The translations under genes and the position numbers were made by a program. The notes beneath the pieces were generated by a model that was not told the origin of the DNA, made no database searches, and worked only from the letters and a program-made list of their open reading frames with translations. This document shows positions 13,525-25,000 of a stretch of DNA of 64,000 nt, in pieces (the first letter of the stretch is position 1; each line of letters starts with the position of its first letter). The DNA is from Endocalyx cinctus. Lineage: Eukaryota > Ascomycota > Sordariomycetes > Amphisphaeriales > Apiosporaceae. The stretch lies in assembly GCA_001600455.1 (NCBI GenBank), contig BCKC01000001.1, positions 2,754,441-2,818,440 on the forward strand, read 5' to 3'.

Positions 13525-14469
13525 ATGACGTCCTCCTCATCATCAACAGCGCCCGAAGCCGGCGATACGAGCTACGTGGAGATGGACAAAAGCAACGACG
13601 CCATCCTAATCGGCAAGCACTGCCAACTCGAATACTGCAACCAGCTCGACTTCCTACCCTTCTTCTGCCAGAGCTGCAAGAAGACCTTCTGCCTCGACCA
13701 CCGGTCCGAAGACTCGCACAAGTGCGCCAACGCGGGCGCGTGGGCCGAGCGACGGCGGCAGGCGCAGCTGGCCCGACCGTCCGCCGGCGAAGGGAAGCGC
13801 ATGCGCGACTTCGTGTCGCAGAAACCCTGCGCCGCCGAGGGTTGCAAGACCGAGATCGGCACGTCCCTGTCGACGGGCGTGCACTGCTCGACCTGCAACC
13901 GCGACTACTGCCTCAAGCACCGGCTGAAAGAAGAGCACGACTGCAAGAACAAGATACCCGTGGGGGCGCGGCCGTCGGCCCAGTTCGACCTCGTCGCGTC
14001 GCAGACCAAGAACGCGTTCGCGAAGCTCCGCGCCTGGGGCAGCGCTAAGAAGGAGCAGGCGTCGCGGTCCTTGCCGAAGCCGAAGCCGACCTCGGCGTCG
14101 CAGCGCCTCGTGGCCGTGAATAACCTCAAGAAGACGGCGAAGGGAGATGCGAAATTACCGCCCGAGAAGCGCGTCTATTTATACGTGGAGGCCGAGGCCG
14201 AGACGACGAAGGCGAAGAACTACAAGGGAGAGTTTTACTACTCGAAGGATTGGGTTATAGGGAGAGTCCTCGATGCTGCCGCTAGGAGTCTCCAGGTTGA
14301 GAACGTCAACAATCAGTCATCGGAAGAGAGGGACAAATTGAGGGTCTTCCACGTCGAGGGTGGACGGGTGTTGGAGTTCAACGAGAAAGTTGGATCGGCT
14401 CTAACAAGTGGTAACACGATAGTGTTACTTCGTGGAATAGGCCCTCCCCCGGACCTCATAGAATTGTAA
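13525..14469 (+). CDS. cuz1: AN1-type zinc finger protein, Cuz1/ZFAND1 orthologue
   Basis: Adaptor linking Cdc48/p97 and the proteasome, known in yeast and mammals for arsenite stress and stress-granule clearance. Single exon, 314 residues. Two AN1 zinc fingers are visible: residues about 33-75 (C-x4-C...FFCQSCKKTFCLDHR..H-x-C) and about 92-140 (CAAEGCKTE...HCSTCNRDYCLKHRLKEEHDC). The C-terminal part from about residue 215 (KRVYLYVEAEAET...) fits the divergent ubiquitin-like domain that binds Cdc48. Length and domain order match the family. The GC-rich codon use differs from AT-richer neighbours. It is convergent with mtp18. Confidence 0.92.
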   Translation: MTSSSSSTAPEAGDTSYVEMDKSNDAILIGKHCQLEYCNQLDFLPFFCQSCKKTFCLDHRSEDSHKCANAGAWAERRRQAQLARPSAGEGKRMRDFVSQKPCAAEGCKTEIGTSLSTGVHCSTCNRDYCLKHRLKEEHDCKNKIPVGARPSAQFDLVASQTKNAFAKLRAWGSAKKEQASRSLPKPKPTSASQRLVAVNNLKKTAKGDAKLPPEKRVYLYVEAEAETTKAKNYKGEFYYSKDWVIGRVLDAAARSLQVENVNNQSSEERDKLRVFHVEGGRVLEFNEKVGSALTSGNTIVLLRGIGPPPDLIEL

Positions 14470-14820
14470 AGGTTTTCTATTTCTTGCATTCGATACGGTT
14501 TACAGCGAGCATTGCGTTGCATTTTAAATCATATATATAGGCACGGTTTCCGATATAGTGGTACAGAGTAAGGGGACCACGGGCATGGTCGGGTATTTTA
14601 CTTGTTTATTCATTGAACATGTGTACAAATAGAGAACGATAATAACATGGCATTCGGAGCACTCCAGCAGTACTCTATACCTGGAGGTAGACCTTGCCCG
14701 CTTGCTTGTTCTGTTGTGCCCACTTAATTGCCTTCAAATAAGAGAAATCCCAAGAGGTGAGTCAAGTTTCCTAACGCCATACGCGCCCACCCATTTCCCT
14801 CCGATAGCTGTGTCATCATC
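14470..14820. other. Convergent 3' flanks of cuz1 and mtp18
   Basis: 350 bases between two convergent stop codons; it presumably holds both 3' untranslated regions. No reading frame of interest. Confidence 0.6.
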
Positions 14821-15797
14821 TTACAGTTCCTTTTCTTTCGGATCCTTCCTTGGTTTCTGGCTCAAGGCTGCTTCTCGTCCAGTAGACGGAGCATTGCCGA
14901 TAAAGGCCGAACCTCCGTACAGGGCAAAGCCTTTGTGAAACATCCACTCTACTGCGTTTTCGACCGGTTGATCAAACATCGATGGCAAGAACGGAACAAC
15001 GGACAAACCTAGACCAATCGGTCCCCATACTCTTACTGTCTTATTCTTCATGTCCTTCATCGCCCTCCCGGAGTACTTGACAACACTGTGAATGGTGAAA
15101 GCGGGCAACCCCATTGATGCGACACTCTGAAATATGGCTCGTTGCACCATCACTGTTCTGTAATCCTCTAATGGCGCGACTGTGCCGGGTGTTACGTTTG
15201 TAGAAGCTGGGAAGGAAAGTCCGGTAGCCTTTTGTGCATTTTCCGACAGCTCTAGCTGAGGATTCATGATCCTCTGGTTATGCCAATACGCCTTATACCC
15301 TTCGTAGGATACGTCACCGAGGATGTAGGCCCACGACACTCCGTACGCTCCTCGGACCAACCACGGATGAGCGACCGGTCGGAAAGATTCTCCTATATCT
15401 GAGGTATATGCGACGTAGCGATGGGCCGATAACATGATAGTACGCAGTCGGTTTGCGTAGGCGGCATATCGAACATTCGATTCAGTGGAAGCGGGAACAC
15501 TAACCAATAGAGCGTAATTAGTATCTCAGCCGGCCTTTTTTTTTTTTTTTTTTTTTTTTTTCAACCCGGGGACTAGTTTTTGTCTTACTATCCGTCTACA
15601 AGCTCATCAAAGAAGTTTTCGTCTTGATCAGATTTATCCACGATTTTCTGCAAGTCCTTGGGTAGTTGCCGCCGAGGAGGAAGCTTGTTGGGATCGAATT
15701 TAGATTCATCTTTTTGAGAATCACCCTTTTCGGATGGTTCCGCCGACTTCTTTTCCTCTGGTTTATCGTCTTTACCTGGTCCTTTGCTCCAGAACAT
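14821..15797 (-). CDS. Mitochondrial fission process protein 1 (Mtp18/MTFP1) family
   Basis: Inner-membrane protein; the animal homologue MTP18/MTFP1 affects mitochondrial fission and inner-membrane integrity. Exons: complement of 14821-15499 and 15589-15797 (295 residues). The splice joins ...FFDELVDG to YVPASTESNVRYAAYANRLR in frame. The first 65 residues are charged (Lys/Glu/Asp-rich) and do not look like a classical presequence. The conserved part starts at RYAAYANRLRTIMLSAHRYV and includes SDIGESFRPV, GAYGVSWAYILGDV, VQRAIFQSVASMGLPAFTIH and VPFLPSMFDQPVENAVE, with several hydrophobic segments. The intron contains a 26-base T-run. It is divergent from atp19 with 520 bases between starts. 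Confidence 0.9.
15536..15561. repeat. Poly-T tract inside mtp18 intron
   Basis: 26 consecutive T on the + strand, so poly-A in the transcript sense, within the only intron of the Mtp18 gene. Length polymorphism and assembly uncertainty are likely here. Confidence 0.9.
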
Positions 15798-16317
15798 TGT
15801 GAATTCTGACTATATCAAATAAAAATTCGAATAAAAGGTGTTAAGTTGAAAGTTTCGGAAGAAAAGTATCAAATAAAATATATAAGAATTATATCGGGTC
15901 TGGCGGGGGTTAAAGCTTAAAAGTCGCGGCTTCACTTTGTCACCATCCTCACGCGATGATCATAGGCTGGGGAAGGCCCCCCTGTCTCCTTGGGCTGCTT
16001 GGATGAGCCTAGCGCGGGAAAATGGAAAGTGACGTTAATTTTCCTATTTTATCCGATAGTTTCATTAAAAGATTGTCCTCCGTATATGTACATATTATGC
16101 AATTTCAAGAGTATTATATAAAATATTCATAAAGGCAAAGATTCGTTATTTTAGTGGGGATTAAGCTAACTAAATCTATCCGCTGGAATTGGGAAGCTTT
16201 TTGAGCAGTATTATTTTTAACAATTTAACAGCCTCATATCTATCATCGCCATCTTTCATACCGCAAACCACCTTCAAAACTCCAACACCAAGGCCAATTC
16301 ACCTATTTACCGTCAAG
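15798..16317. promoter_or_regulatory. Shared divergent promoter, mtp18 and atp19
   Basis: 520 bases between two start codons pointing apart, both for inner-mitochondrial-membrane proteins. An ATTGG (CCAAT in reverse) occurs near 16184, and AT-rich TATA-like sequence lies at 16105-16125. Co-regulation is inference. Confidence 0.4.
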
Positions 16318-16685
16318 ATGGTTGCTACGTACAAAATCTTTGGTCGCCAGGTCGGCTCTCACTACGTTAGTCGCTCAACTACCCTACCACTAAATAACCG
16401 ATCCCTCTACAGTAATGCTAAACTACTTTTTTTTTTGTACACAATAGCTCGCATTAGGTGTCCTCGGCACTATGTTTGGCGTTCCCTACATCGCCATGTC
16501 CGGTAGAAGCAAGAAGGCTACCCAGGCTCCTCCCATCAACGCCTCTTCTCCCGACGAAGCCGACTTCATCCAGTGCGCAACCCAGATATCCGACCATACA
16601 AATGAGCTGTCCCTTATATGCTAACCACAATTATAGGAACTTCTTGAAGCAGGCGGATGCGGACGAGAAGAAGTCGGGCCACTAG
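16318..16685 (+). CDS. atp19: F1Fo ATP synthase subunit k (Atp19)
   Basis: Small fungal subunit at the dimer interface of mitochondrial ATP synthase. Three exons 16318-16365, 16448-16572 and 16637-16685 give 73 residues: it opens MVATYKIFGRQVGSHY, continues LALGVLGTMFGVPYIAMSGR, and ends FLKQADADEKKSGH. One transmembrane helix (about 17-34) fits the family, as does the length (about 68-75 residues). All three junctions keep phase. It is convergent with the dehydrogenase gene, with 235 bases between stops. Confidence 0.93.
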
Positions 16686-16920
16686 ATACGATAGTGATAG
16701 AAGGCGAGGAATACGCGAGATCGACTAAGCATCGCGGTCAGTGTATATATAGACATGATTCTAATTGAGTCAATTAAAAAAAAAAGAACAATCAACTTTG
16801 ACGCCGAATTGACGCCCGTCCAATTTGGGCTAGAGCGAGGAATTTGCTTCGTTTTTTTTCTGTTGTATATCTACATAGAATCTAATACCAGTGACTTAAC
16901 CCCTCCAATAGTACGCGGCT

Positions 16921-17796
16921 TCACCATGGGATTTGCTGGAAATTTCCCCGCTCATATTCCCAGAACGTTGCAGATGGTATCTCCGAACGTTTCGATTCCA
17001 CCAACCTGGCCGTCACCTCGGCACCTTCGAGAGGATCTTTGAGTCCCCGAAAGTTATTGAATCCGGTCTTGCAGTGGCCTGGGCTTACTGCCCAGAAGGT
17101 GATTTGGTCCTTTTCGTCCGCCACGTTTTTGAGTTCGTCATTTCGGAACTCAATAGTGGCCAGATTAATGGCTGCTTTAGCACAGTTGTATAGCCAATGC
17201 TGAGATGGCGGCATCTATTCTCAAATCCATTAGCTAATGTCAGGGTCATGTCGTACGAATCGTTGGACAACTATACCGTTTGGGCAAAGTTTCTACCGAG
17301 GCTTCCCCGGCCACTGGAGTTCATGATTACACGTCCCCATTCAGATTTTCGCAGGAGAGGAAGAAAGGCCTTGGTGACCAAGATTTGGGATGTCACAAAG
17401 CAATCTAAAGTCTCGGCGTAGTTCTTTCTCAAGACTCCTAAGTCGTCCGATTCAGGCATAGAGATAGCACCAGCGTTGTTCACCAGCACTGGACTTTCCA
17501 GGTCAGTGATCGATTATTTGGACATGATTTGGAATCAACTCACCGTCAAGTTTACCATATCTTTCTTCGACTGTTCTTACCGCACCCCGGATGCTCGTAT
17601 CATCGCTGATGTCGATCTCGAGGGGTTCGATCTTGGAGTGAATCCCCATGTCCTTGAGCTGCCGAATAGGCTCTTCGGCGTTAGAAATCGAGCGACAGCC
17701 CATCAGGACTGTGACATCTGGCACTCTGGTACCCAGTGCTTGAACGATACCATATCCTATACCACGGTTACCACCGGTAACGAGAATGATAGTCAT
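16921..17796 (-). CDS. Short-chain dehydrogenase/reductase (SDR), carbonyl-reductase-like
   Basis: NAD(P)-dependent oxidoreductase with a Rossmann fold. Exons: complement of 16921-17214, 17277-17488 and 17544-17796 (252 residues). Motifs in order: cofactor loop TGGNRGIGYGI (residues about 8-18), acidic turn LEIDISDD, VLVNNAGA (restored by splicing the first intron), catalytic Ser in IMNSSGRGSLG, catalytic YNCAK (Tyr-x3-Lys), then AVSPGHCKTGFNN. This is the classical SDR layout and normal length. The 'C-terminal PGHCKTGFN' pattern recalls human carbonyl reductase 1-like enzymes; substrate unknown. It is divergent from the SMP-30-like gene by about 640 bases. Confidence 0.92.
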
Positions 17797-18439
17797 TTTC
17801 ACAAATTTAAGATGTTTCAGGAAGAGAAGTTAGTGAAGAGGAGATATCTTGCACCTCTACTATGAAATTCTAAAAGAAAACCGGCAAGCCTTTTATAGAT
17901 TTTCATGTGCTATATCTTGCAAGGTTATTCTTGACTCTATATCAATACCGGATGTAATGTCATCATTCTCAGAGTCATGAGTGCCGGACTTAGGCCGTCA
18001 TTAAGAGTTATAAAACCGAATATCAGTAAGAGGCTCTTAGCCTATCCCGATAACTACACAAGTATTAGTGTGGCATAAAAACTCAGTATAATGTCAGTTT
18101 TGATTTTGGTGTTAATCCGGATATAAAGGAAGCAGTACTGAAGCACGCAACTCTACAGTGCCTTTTATATATACTGTATGGAATGTACTGTATGGTATGT
18201 TGACTTCTAGCATAACGAAAATACATGCTGCAGGTTCATGTATTTATGTACTCCGTATGTATCACAATGATCCGCATGGGCTCTACATAAAAACGGCGCC
18301 GTCAATATAGAGCCAGTGTAATATTTATGAAATTTCCTTTTATTATAATTTTTCGAAATAAATAGTTCTAGATGTGTTCATACTTTGCTTCACGACCTCT
18401 GGTTTAGACTCGCTAAGTTCAGCAAGCACATTTATCAAC
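17797..18439. other. Divergent intergenic region, SDR and SMP-30-like genes
   Basis: AT-rich stretch presumably holding both promoters, with a TACTCCGTA word at 18249-18257. No gene seen. Confidence 0.5.
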
Positions 18440-20168
18440 ATGGCTTCTATTGTGAACAAAGACATCCAGTATTCCCTAGCTCCAATTGAGGTAGAGACTC
18501 TAGCCTATGTCAGAAACCCCCTTGATCTTATTTTGTCTAACATATTTTATGTAGGTCGCGAAATTTGGTCCTGGGTTCATACCAGAGCCACGTACGAGGT
18601 TCGTAGGCAGTGAAGAATTTATATATACCTATACTTGAGCCGCATAAAGTATCTCTACCTTCTTGTACATAGATACACACACGCACAAAAGTGAATATTA
18701 ACCTAGTGTCTCATGAAGACAAAACCGTCGAGGGAGCAGCATTAACGAAACAATCAATTTGGTACAATACAACCCAGGCTTTCTCGCTATCGTTGGAGGC
18801 GGAAGAGGTCGCCGACCAGCCCGCTTTTGTCTCCTATTCGCCGCAGATGCTTCCCGGCACCCCTTGTTCCATAACGGCTGCGCTTATATACCGGGCCGGG
18901 ACGAGGTATACGCGACGTCGGACCTGCTGCCGTCGACGAGCAGCTCCAAATTACCTGTTATCCTGATCTCGCGGGTATCCCTGAAGAGGAGAAGCAATAG
19001 TGCCATCTTTTCTTCACCTGCTACTGCTACTACTACGTCGTCCCTTCGGTCTAGCACCGCTTCTACATCGCTACTGGAAGAAAACGACGACGAAGAGTCC
19101 GACGACGACGACGGCAAGGACAGGATCGTATCGGCCGACTGGGCCAAGCTCCGCCCACCCGAATCCATGCCCATGCCGGCGGGGGCCGTGCCGCACAACC
19201 GAGGGCTCCTGTTCTGCTCGCAGGGGACGCTTTTGGCGAAGCCGGATAACGGCGGCGGCAGCGGCGGCAACGGCGGATTATTCTACATGGCGCTGGGCAG
19301 ACCGCCGGTCCCCGTGCTGACGTCCTTTTTCGGCAGGCCGTTCAACTCGGTGTACGGCGTGGCGACGGGCCGGGACGGCGCCGTCTGGTTCACGGACCCT
19401 CACGCCGGCTACGAGCTCGGGATCCGGCCGAAGCCGACCTTGCCCGGTCAGGTGTACCGCTTCGATCCTACGACGGTGGACCTCAGGGCCGTGGCGGACG
19501 GGTTCAGTCGCCCGACTGGCGTGGCGATCGGTCCGGATGAGGATACGCTCTACGTCACGGATACCGCGGCTGCGAAGGCTACGGATTGGAGGACTGTTAC
19601 AGATCCTACACGGTAAGATTGACGTTTAATTGTCATATGCTTGTTCAGATTTTGTTTTATCCGGGGTTTTGAGTGTCTGTCTCTAGAAAGACATGTATGG
19701 CTGACATGAAATGGCATGACGAATCCTTTTCATCTTTCTAGTCCCGCGACTATCTATGCATTTGATATAATACAAAGACACGGTGCAACTTTCCTAGCCA
19801 ACAAGCGCGTCTTCGCCTACGCCATGACCGGCGTTCCCCGAACGGTAAAATGTGATGCGGAGGGAAATGTCTACGCAGCATGTGGAGACGGTGTCGAGGT
19901 TTGGAATGCCGCGGGAGTAGTGCTTGGACTTATCGAAATTCCAGGTAAGATGTTTGAAATTCTCTTCTATCTTTCTATTCATTATGTACAAATTGCGCTG
20001 AAACCAACATCTGTATTTGGAATAGGAGGCTGCTCTGACTTTTGTTTTGGTAAATCTGGCGAAGTCTTCATTTGCGCTGGGCAGCGACTATGGTGTGTCC
20101 ACTTTGGGGAGAAAATGGAAGAGGATGCTGGTCGTGACGAGGACATCGATGAAATGAATATTTCATGA
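18440..20168 (+). CDS. SMP-30/gluconolactonase-like beta-propeller protein, first exon uncertain
   Basis: Predicted lactonase-type six-bladed propeller, related to gluconolactonase/SMP-30 proteins. The certain exons are about 18719/18740-19612, 19742-19944 and 20026-20168; phases agree (DPTR-PATIYAFD and IEIPG-GCSDFCFG). Recognisable parts are HPLFHNGCAYIP with EVYATSDLL, VPHNRGLLFCSQG, NSVYGVATGRDGAVWFTDP, RPTGVAIGPDEDTLYVTDT and AEGNVYAACGDGVEVWN. No ATG precedes the first certain exon in frame, so an upstream exon is needed; the frame from ATG 18440 (MASIVNKDIQYSLAP) is a candidate, joined by one of several weak splice choices. An unusual Ser/Thr- then Asp/Glu-rich insert lies at 18990-19130 between two blades. 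No clear signal peptide was found. Confidence 0.7.
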
Positions 20169-20449
20169 GCTCCTATGGATATATTTCATTTTGGATTGAT
20201 GAAATTTATGTAAACAGAATTAAGATGATAACGTTATAGCGATCATGTTCGCCGAGGCCAACAGTTAAATATTACTTTATCGTACTTACTATGAGAGTTC
20301 AACACGCCTAAAGACGCAAAGTTCCTGAGTGAGTTAGTTCGATATTCCTAGCTTAAGAGAACCATAAATTCTCAATTCTGGAGATGAATGTGGGTTCCCA
20401 TTTAATAAGACTATCCATCACTCACAACAACATGCTTGAGCTGCTTGAG

Positions 20450-21436
20450 TCACTGGTCGAATAGTATCGCGCCTCCACCGATTGTTCCGGTGGCGCCTGC
20501 ATCCCGAAGGATCTGGATAATCTCTTCCTGACCGTAGACAGCCGCACTCTGCAATACCGTTTGGTTCCCCCATCCCGAGGTAGCATCCAACGAGGCTCCG
20601 ACATCAAGCAGGCGCTTAACAATGGCGGCATGACCTCTCTCGGCGGCGGCATGTAACGCCGTACCCCCCTTGAACGAGCTCCCTGGCGCGTTCACATCGG
20701 CTCCAGCCGCGATAAGGATATCGACGATCTCCAGGTTTCCGCGGAGAGAAGCGGCTTGCAGAGCAGTCAAGCCCTTGTGACGCGTAGGCTGTGCGTTGAC
20801 GTCGGCCCCCTTTTCCAGGAGGAACGCGACTACGTCCGGGTGGCAGCTAGCGGCCGCGGCTTGCAGAGCCGTGAGGCCGGCGGTGCCTCCCGGACGAGCG
20901 TTGGCCTCGGCGCCCTCGTCTACGAGCCTGCGCACCAGGCGCAGGTGTCCCGATTCCGCGGCGACCTGCAGGGCCGTCCGTCCGTGGTATCGGCCGGCCG
21001 GTAAGTTGACGTTCGCACCCGCCCTCAGAAGCATCTCGACGATGGGCAGGTGCCCTACGCCGCAGGCTTGCTGCAGCGCCGATCGCGCGCCGTTGTTCCC
21101 GCCGGCCGCGTCGACGGCGGCGCCGGCGGCGAGGAGCCTCTTCACGACGGGTTCGTGCCCGAATAAGCATGCGGCTTGTAACGCCGTGTTCCCGTAGTAC
21201 CCTCTCGGCGGAGCGTTCACGTCGGCGCCGCTATCCAAAAGAGACTCTACTCTGGCTAGGTCGCCTTCTTTGGCGGCAATTTGGAGATCGGTCCAATGTT
21301 CTTCTTCCTGATCTTCGTCCTCTGCCAACTCATCTACGGCAGCATTCGAAAATTGCGTTGCGCGAGGCTTTTGAAATGCTACTTGACTGCTGTTATCGTT
21401 GCTCGGTGCTGGAATGGAAACGAGTTGGGATGCCAT
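20450..21436 (-). CDS. Ankyrin-repeat protein, eight repeats
   Basis: Single-exon protein of 328 residues made of a 50-residue acidic leader (DELAEDEDQEEEH) and eight ankyrin repeats with a period of about 34-36 residues. Repeats share a TALQAA helix start and end in LLxxGADVNA. They are close to each other in sequence, which suggests recent duplication or homogenisation. Ankyrin repeats bind protein partners; nothing shows which. No NACHT, kinase, F-box or membrane segment is present, so a specific role cannot be given. The gene is GC-rich, unlike its flanks. It is divergent from ddb1 (610 bases between starts) and convergent with the SMP-30-like gene. Confidence 0.88.
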   Translation of the reverse strand: MASQLVSIPAPSNDNSSQVAFQKPRATQFSNAAVDELAEDEDQEEEHWTDLQIAAKEGDLARVESLLDSGADVNAPPRGYYGNTALQAACLFGHEPVVKRLLAAGAAVDAAGGNNGARSALQQACGVGHLPIVEMLLRAGANVNLPAGRYHGRTALQVAAESGHLRLVRRLVDEGAEANARPGGTAGLTALQAAAASCHPDVVAFLLEKGADVNAQPTRHKGLTALQAASLRGNLEIVDILIAAGADVNAPGSSFKGGTALHAAAERGHAAIVKRLLDVGASLDATSGWGNQTVLQSAAVYGQEEIIQILRDAGATGTIGGGAILFDQ

Positions 21437-22045
21437 TTCGACCTATAAATGGAAATTATAGTCATAATCTCGATCACCCTATTCTTTTTTTTCTATAAAG
21501 ATCTGGTCTTGACCAGAATTTCATCGAGAATGCGTGTATGACTTCGACGGAGTATTTATAGACTCAGAAAAAGTTGGTCGAGTTACGAGATCCCCAAAAT
21601 TACGAGGATATCTTGATTCCATCGGCATATTTGGAAATGAGGAGATCATATAGGCTTATTGCTGACTTTGTTCATGAGGATGCTTGAGTACAGTTTGATA
21701 GTATACAGTGAATGATTACAGTGTAACACTGTCTGTCTGCACTACCCCGCCAGCCCGCTAAGAGTGTACCTAATTTACTACAAAAATGCCCCGCAATAGC
21801 TGTAATTCAGTACAGTAGCAGCGTACTTAAGTAGGCAGTAGTTAGCTGGCTGGCTGGGATGCTGTTCCGGAAGCTCCAGCATAAAACCGCGGTGATTGCT
21901 TATCGCCGGGCTGTTTTACAATATTATCAGCGTCGCCATTACTGGAGCTCAGTTACCCGCATCTTCCAGCTTCATATTTCACCCATAATCTTCTCACCAT
22001 CTTCCATATTTTCACGAGTCAGTAAGTCATGCAAATTCTAATAAT
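21437..22045. promoter_or_regulatory. Divergent promoter region, ankyrin gene and ddb1
   Basis: 610 bases between two outward-facing starts, with no coding frame. It includes a CAGTACAGTA-type stretch near 21810 and pyrimidine-rich sequence before the ddb1 ATG. Confidence 0.4.
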
Positions 22046-25000
22046 ATGGCTTACGTAGCGCCTATACACCGGCCTAATAGTGTTCGTCACTCTCTACGAA
22101 TTAAGCTCTTTCCCGACGAAAACGAATGCTTAGTTATAGCGTAAGTGGAACAGATCTCACTTAGAGCGTATCGTAATTATATGACCGTTTATTGATTGGG
22201 TCGAGCAGTAAGGTCAACCGTTTGGAAGTATGGAAGCTGGAAGAGACGGGTGCCTTAGTGCACACTGAAACAAAAGTCGTCAATGGCACGATCACGATGC
22301 TCCAGAAGCTGCGACCCCGAGATGCCGACATCGACCTCCTCTTCGTTGGAACCGAACGCTTTCAATATTTCACCGTAGGATGGGACGCGGAGATTATGAA
22401 GTTAAAGACGATCGATTTATTCTCCGACCTGAATGAAAAGCATATGCGAGACTCTCAAAGTCAGGACAAATGTCTTGTCGACCCTACCGGCCGGTTCATG
22501 GTGATGCTCCTATGGGAAGGTGTTATAAACGTGCTGCGTATGTACACGGTCAAAGCAAAACGTCAACGCTTGGATTGGATGGATCAGATTCGTATATCTG
22601 AGCTCTTCATCAAATGCGCCACCTTCCTCCACGTCGAAACTGGGCATCCAAAGATCGCCTTTCTCTACCAGACCCGGACAGATATTCCTGATTGTCAACT
22701 TGTAACGTACAGATTAACTTCTGATGACAAGAATTCCGAGGTTTCCCGCTTTGAAGTTCGAGACCAGGTCGACAAGATGGAGATCGATGATCCCGGGTCT
22801 GCCATATTGATACCCGTAGGGAAAGGAGACGAGGATCAGAAACGATATCTAAGCCGTAATGCTACTACCGCGCGCGCGCAGCTCGGTGGTTTAATCGTTA
22901 TGGGTGAGACGAAGCTGCTCTACTACGACGATGCGGCCAAGAAGAAGGTCGAAACAAACCTAGAGGAAGCGTCTATCTTTGTTGCATGGGCAGAATATGA
23001 CGTCTCTCACTACTTTATCGGAGACGACTACGGAAACATGTGGATACTCGAAATCCTGCTAGATGGCGCAGTTGTAACCGGAATGCAAATGAAAAAAATT
23101 GCCGTTACCTCCAGAGCCAGCTGCATCGTATACATGGGTGACGAAACTTTATTTGTCGGTTCGCATTACGGTGACTCGCAAGTGTTTCGCGTAAACGTTA
23201 GCGAGTCATCTCTTCAACTTGTTCAGACATTACATAGCATAGGTCCAATATTAGATCTTAACGTCATGGATATGGGCAATCGAGAAGGGGAGAGCCAGAC
23301 CACCAACGAGTACTCATCTGGTCAAGCAAGAATCGTGACCGGAAGCGGTGTTCATAAAGACGGTAGTCTACGAAGTGTGAGGAGTGGCGTGGGGCTAGAT
23401 GATATTGGTATACTCGACAATATGGAGAATGTGCGAGCACTTTTCCCGCTTCGATCCCAGAGTCAGGCAGCGTCTGATGATACCTTGGTCATCTCATTTC
23501 TGACTGAAACCCGAATATTCACATTTAGCCCGGAAGGTGACATCGAAGAAGTCAATACATTTAAGGGAATGATATTCGATGAACAGTCCTTGTTAGCACA
23601 GAATGTCTCCGCTGGTCGCATTCTCCAAGTTACGGAAAGTTCGATGATATTGCTAGACGCTGATAGCGACATGGTAGTATCAACTTGGAGGCCCGAAGGA
23701 CAGATTACGAGTGTTGCGGCGAGCGATGATTGGGTGCTTCTTTCGGTCAATGGAAGCACGCTTTTGTCGCTGAAGATAGATGAGCATATATCACTAGTCG
23801 AACAAAAGGATCTAGGAAACGCGGATCAGGTCGCTTGTGTGCACCTACCTCCACAATTCCCTAGCATTGGCGTTGTCGGTTTCTGGAAGACAGGGACTGT
23901 CTCCATCATCGACGTCAAAACGCTGGAGTCTATTCACGGAGAGACGCTTCGAAGAAAAGATGATAACGCTTCCGTGCCACGAGATATTGCTCTTGTTCAG
24001 GTCTTGCATCCTGATTTGGCCGGACCAACATTATTAGTCGCCATGGAAGATGGCTATGTTATTACCTTCAACGTATCAAAAACGGATTTCTCACTCTCCG
24101 GTCGAAAAAGTGTTGTTCTTGGGTCAAGACATGCGAAGTTCCATCTGCTTCCAAGGCCGTCTAATGTTTACAACGTATTTGCTACAAGCGAGATACCTAG
24201 TCTGATATACGGGGTAGAGGGCAGGATTGTTTACTCGGCAGTGACTGCCGATGACGCTACTTGCGTCTGCCGTTTCGATACCCAGGCATTCCCTCAGTCC
24301 ATAGTGGTAGCGACGGAAAAAGAAGTCAAGATCTCCCAAGTAGATACGGAAAGACGAACGCACGTTAACAGTCTCCCCATGGGTGAAACAGTGCGCAGGA
24401 TTGGATATTCACGCTCGGATAGAGCATTTGGTCTCGGTTGTTGCAGAAGAGAGGTGGTAGACAACGAGGAAGTCATCACAAGCTCCTTTAAACTAGTAGA
24501 TGAGGTTGTCTTCAAACAACTTGGTAGTGCCTACCCCCTAGATACTGCGCGAACCGAGATGGTCGAAGCTGTTATTCGAGCCGAGCTCCCAGATTCATAT
24601 GGAGATATGGCTGAGCGATATATTGTTGGTACTAGTTATCTTGACGATGATTCCTCTCGAGATGACAGACGAGGGCGTATACTTGTCCTTGGGATTGATA
24701 ATTCGAAACAGCCTTACCTGATCGCTAGTCGAAGCTTAAGGGGTGCCTGCAGAGCACTTGCCATTTTAGACGACAAGATCGTTGCAGCGTTGGCAAAGAC
24801 TGTTGTCGTGTATTCTTACAATGAGACGTCTTCAACATCGGCAATCGTGGAGAGGATCGCGACATACCGACCAGCGACGTACCCTATTGATTTAGCGATC
24901 GAAGGCAACACGATCGCGATTGCAGATCTAATGAAGTCTATGAGTCTGGTGGAATATATCCCTGCTACGGAAGACGAGCCTGCTAAGCTGGAAGAAGTTG

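Noticed and set aside
459..17796. A secondary-metabolite cluster (P450, SDR, kinase)
   Set aside because: The P450 and SDR are 14 kb apart with housekeeping genes between, and no backbone synthase, transporter or pathway regulator is present.
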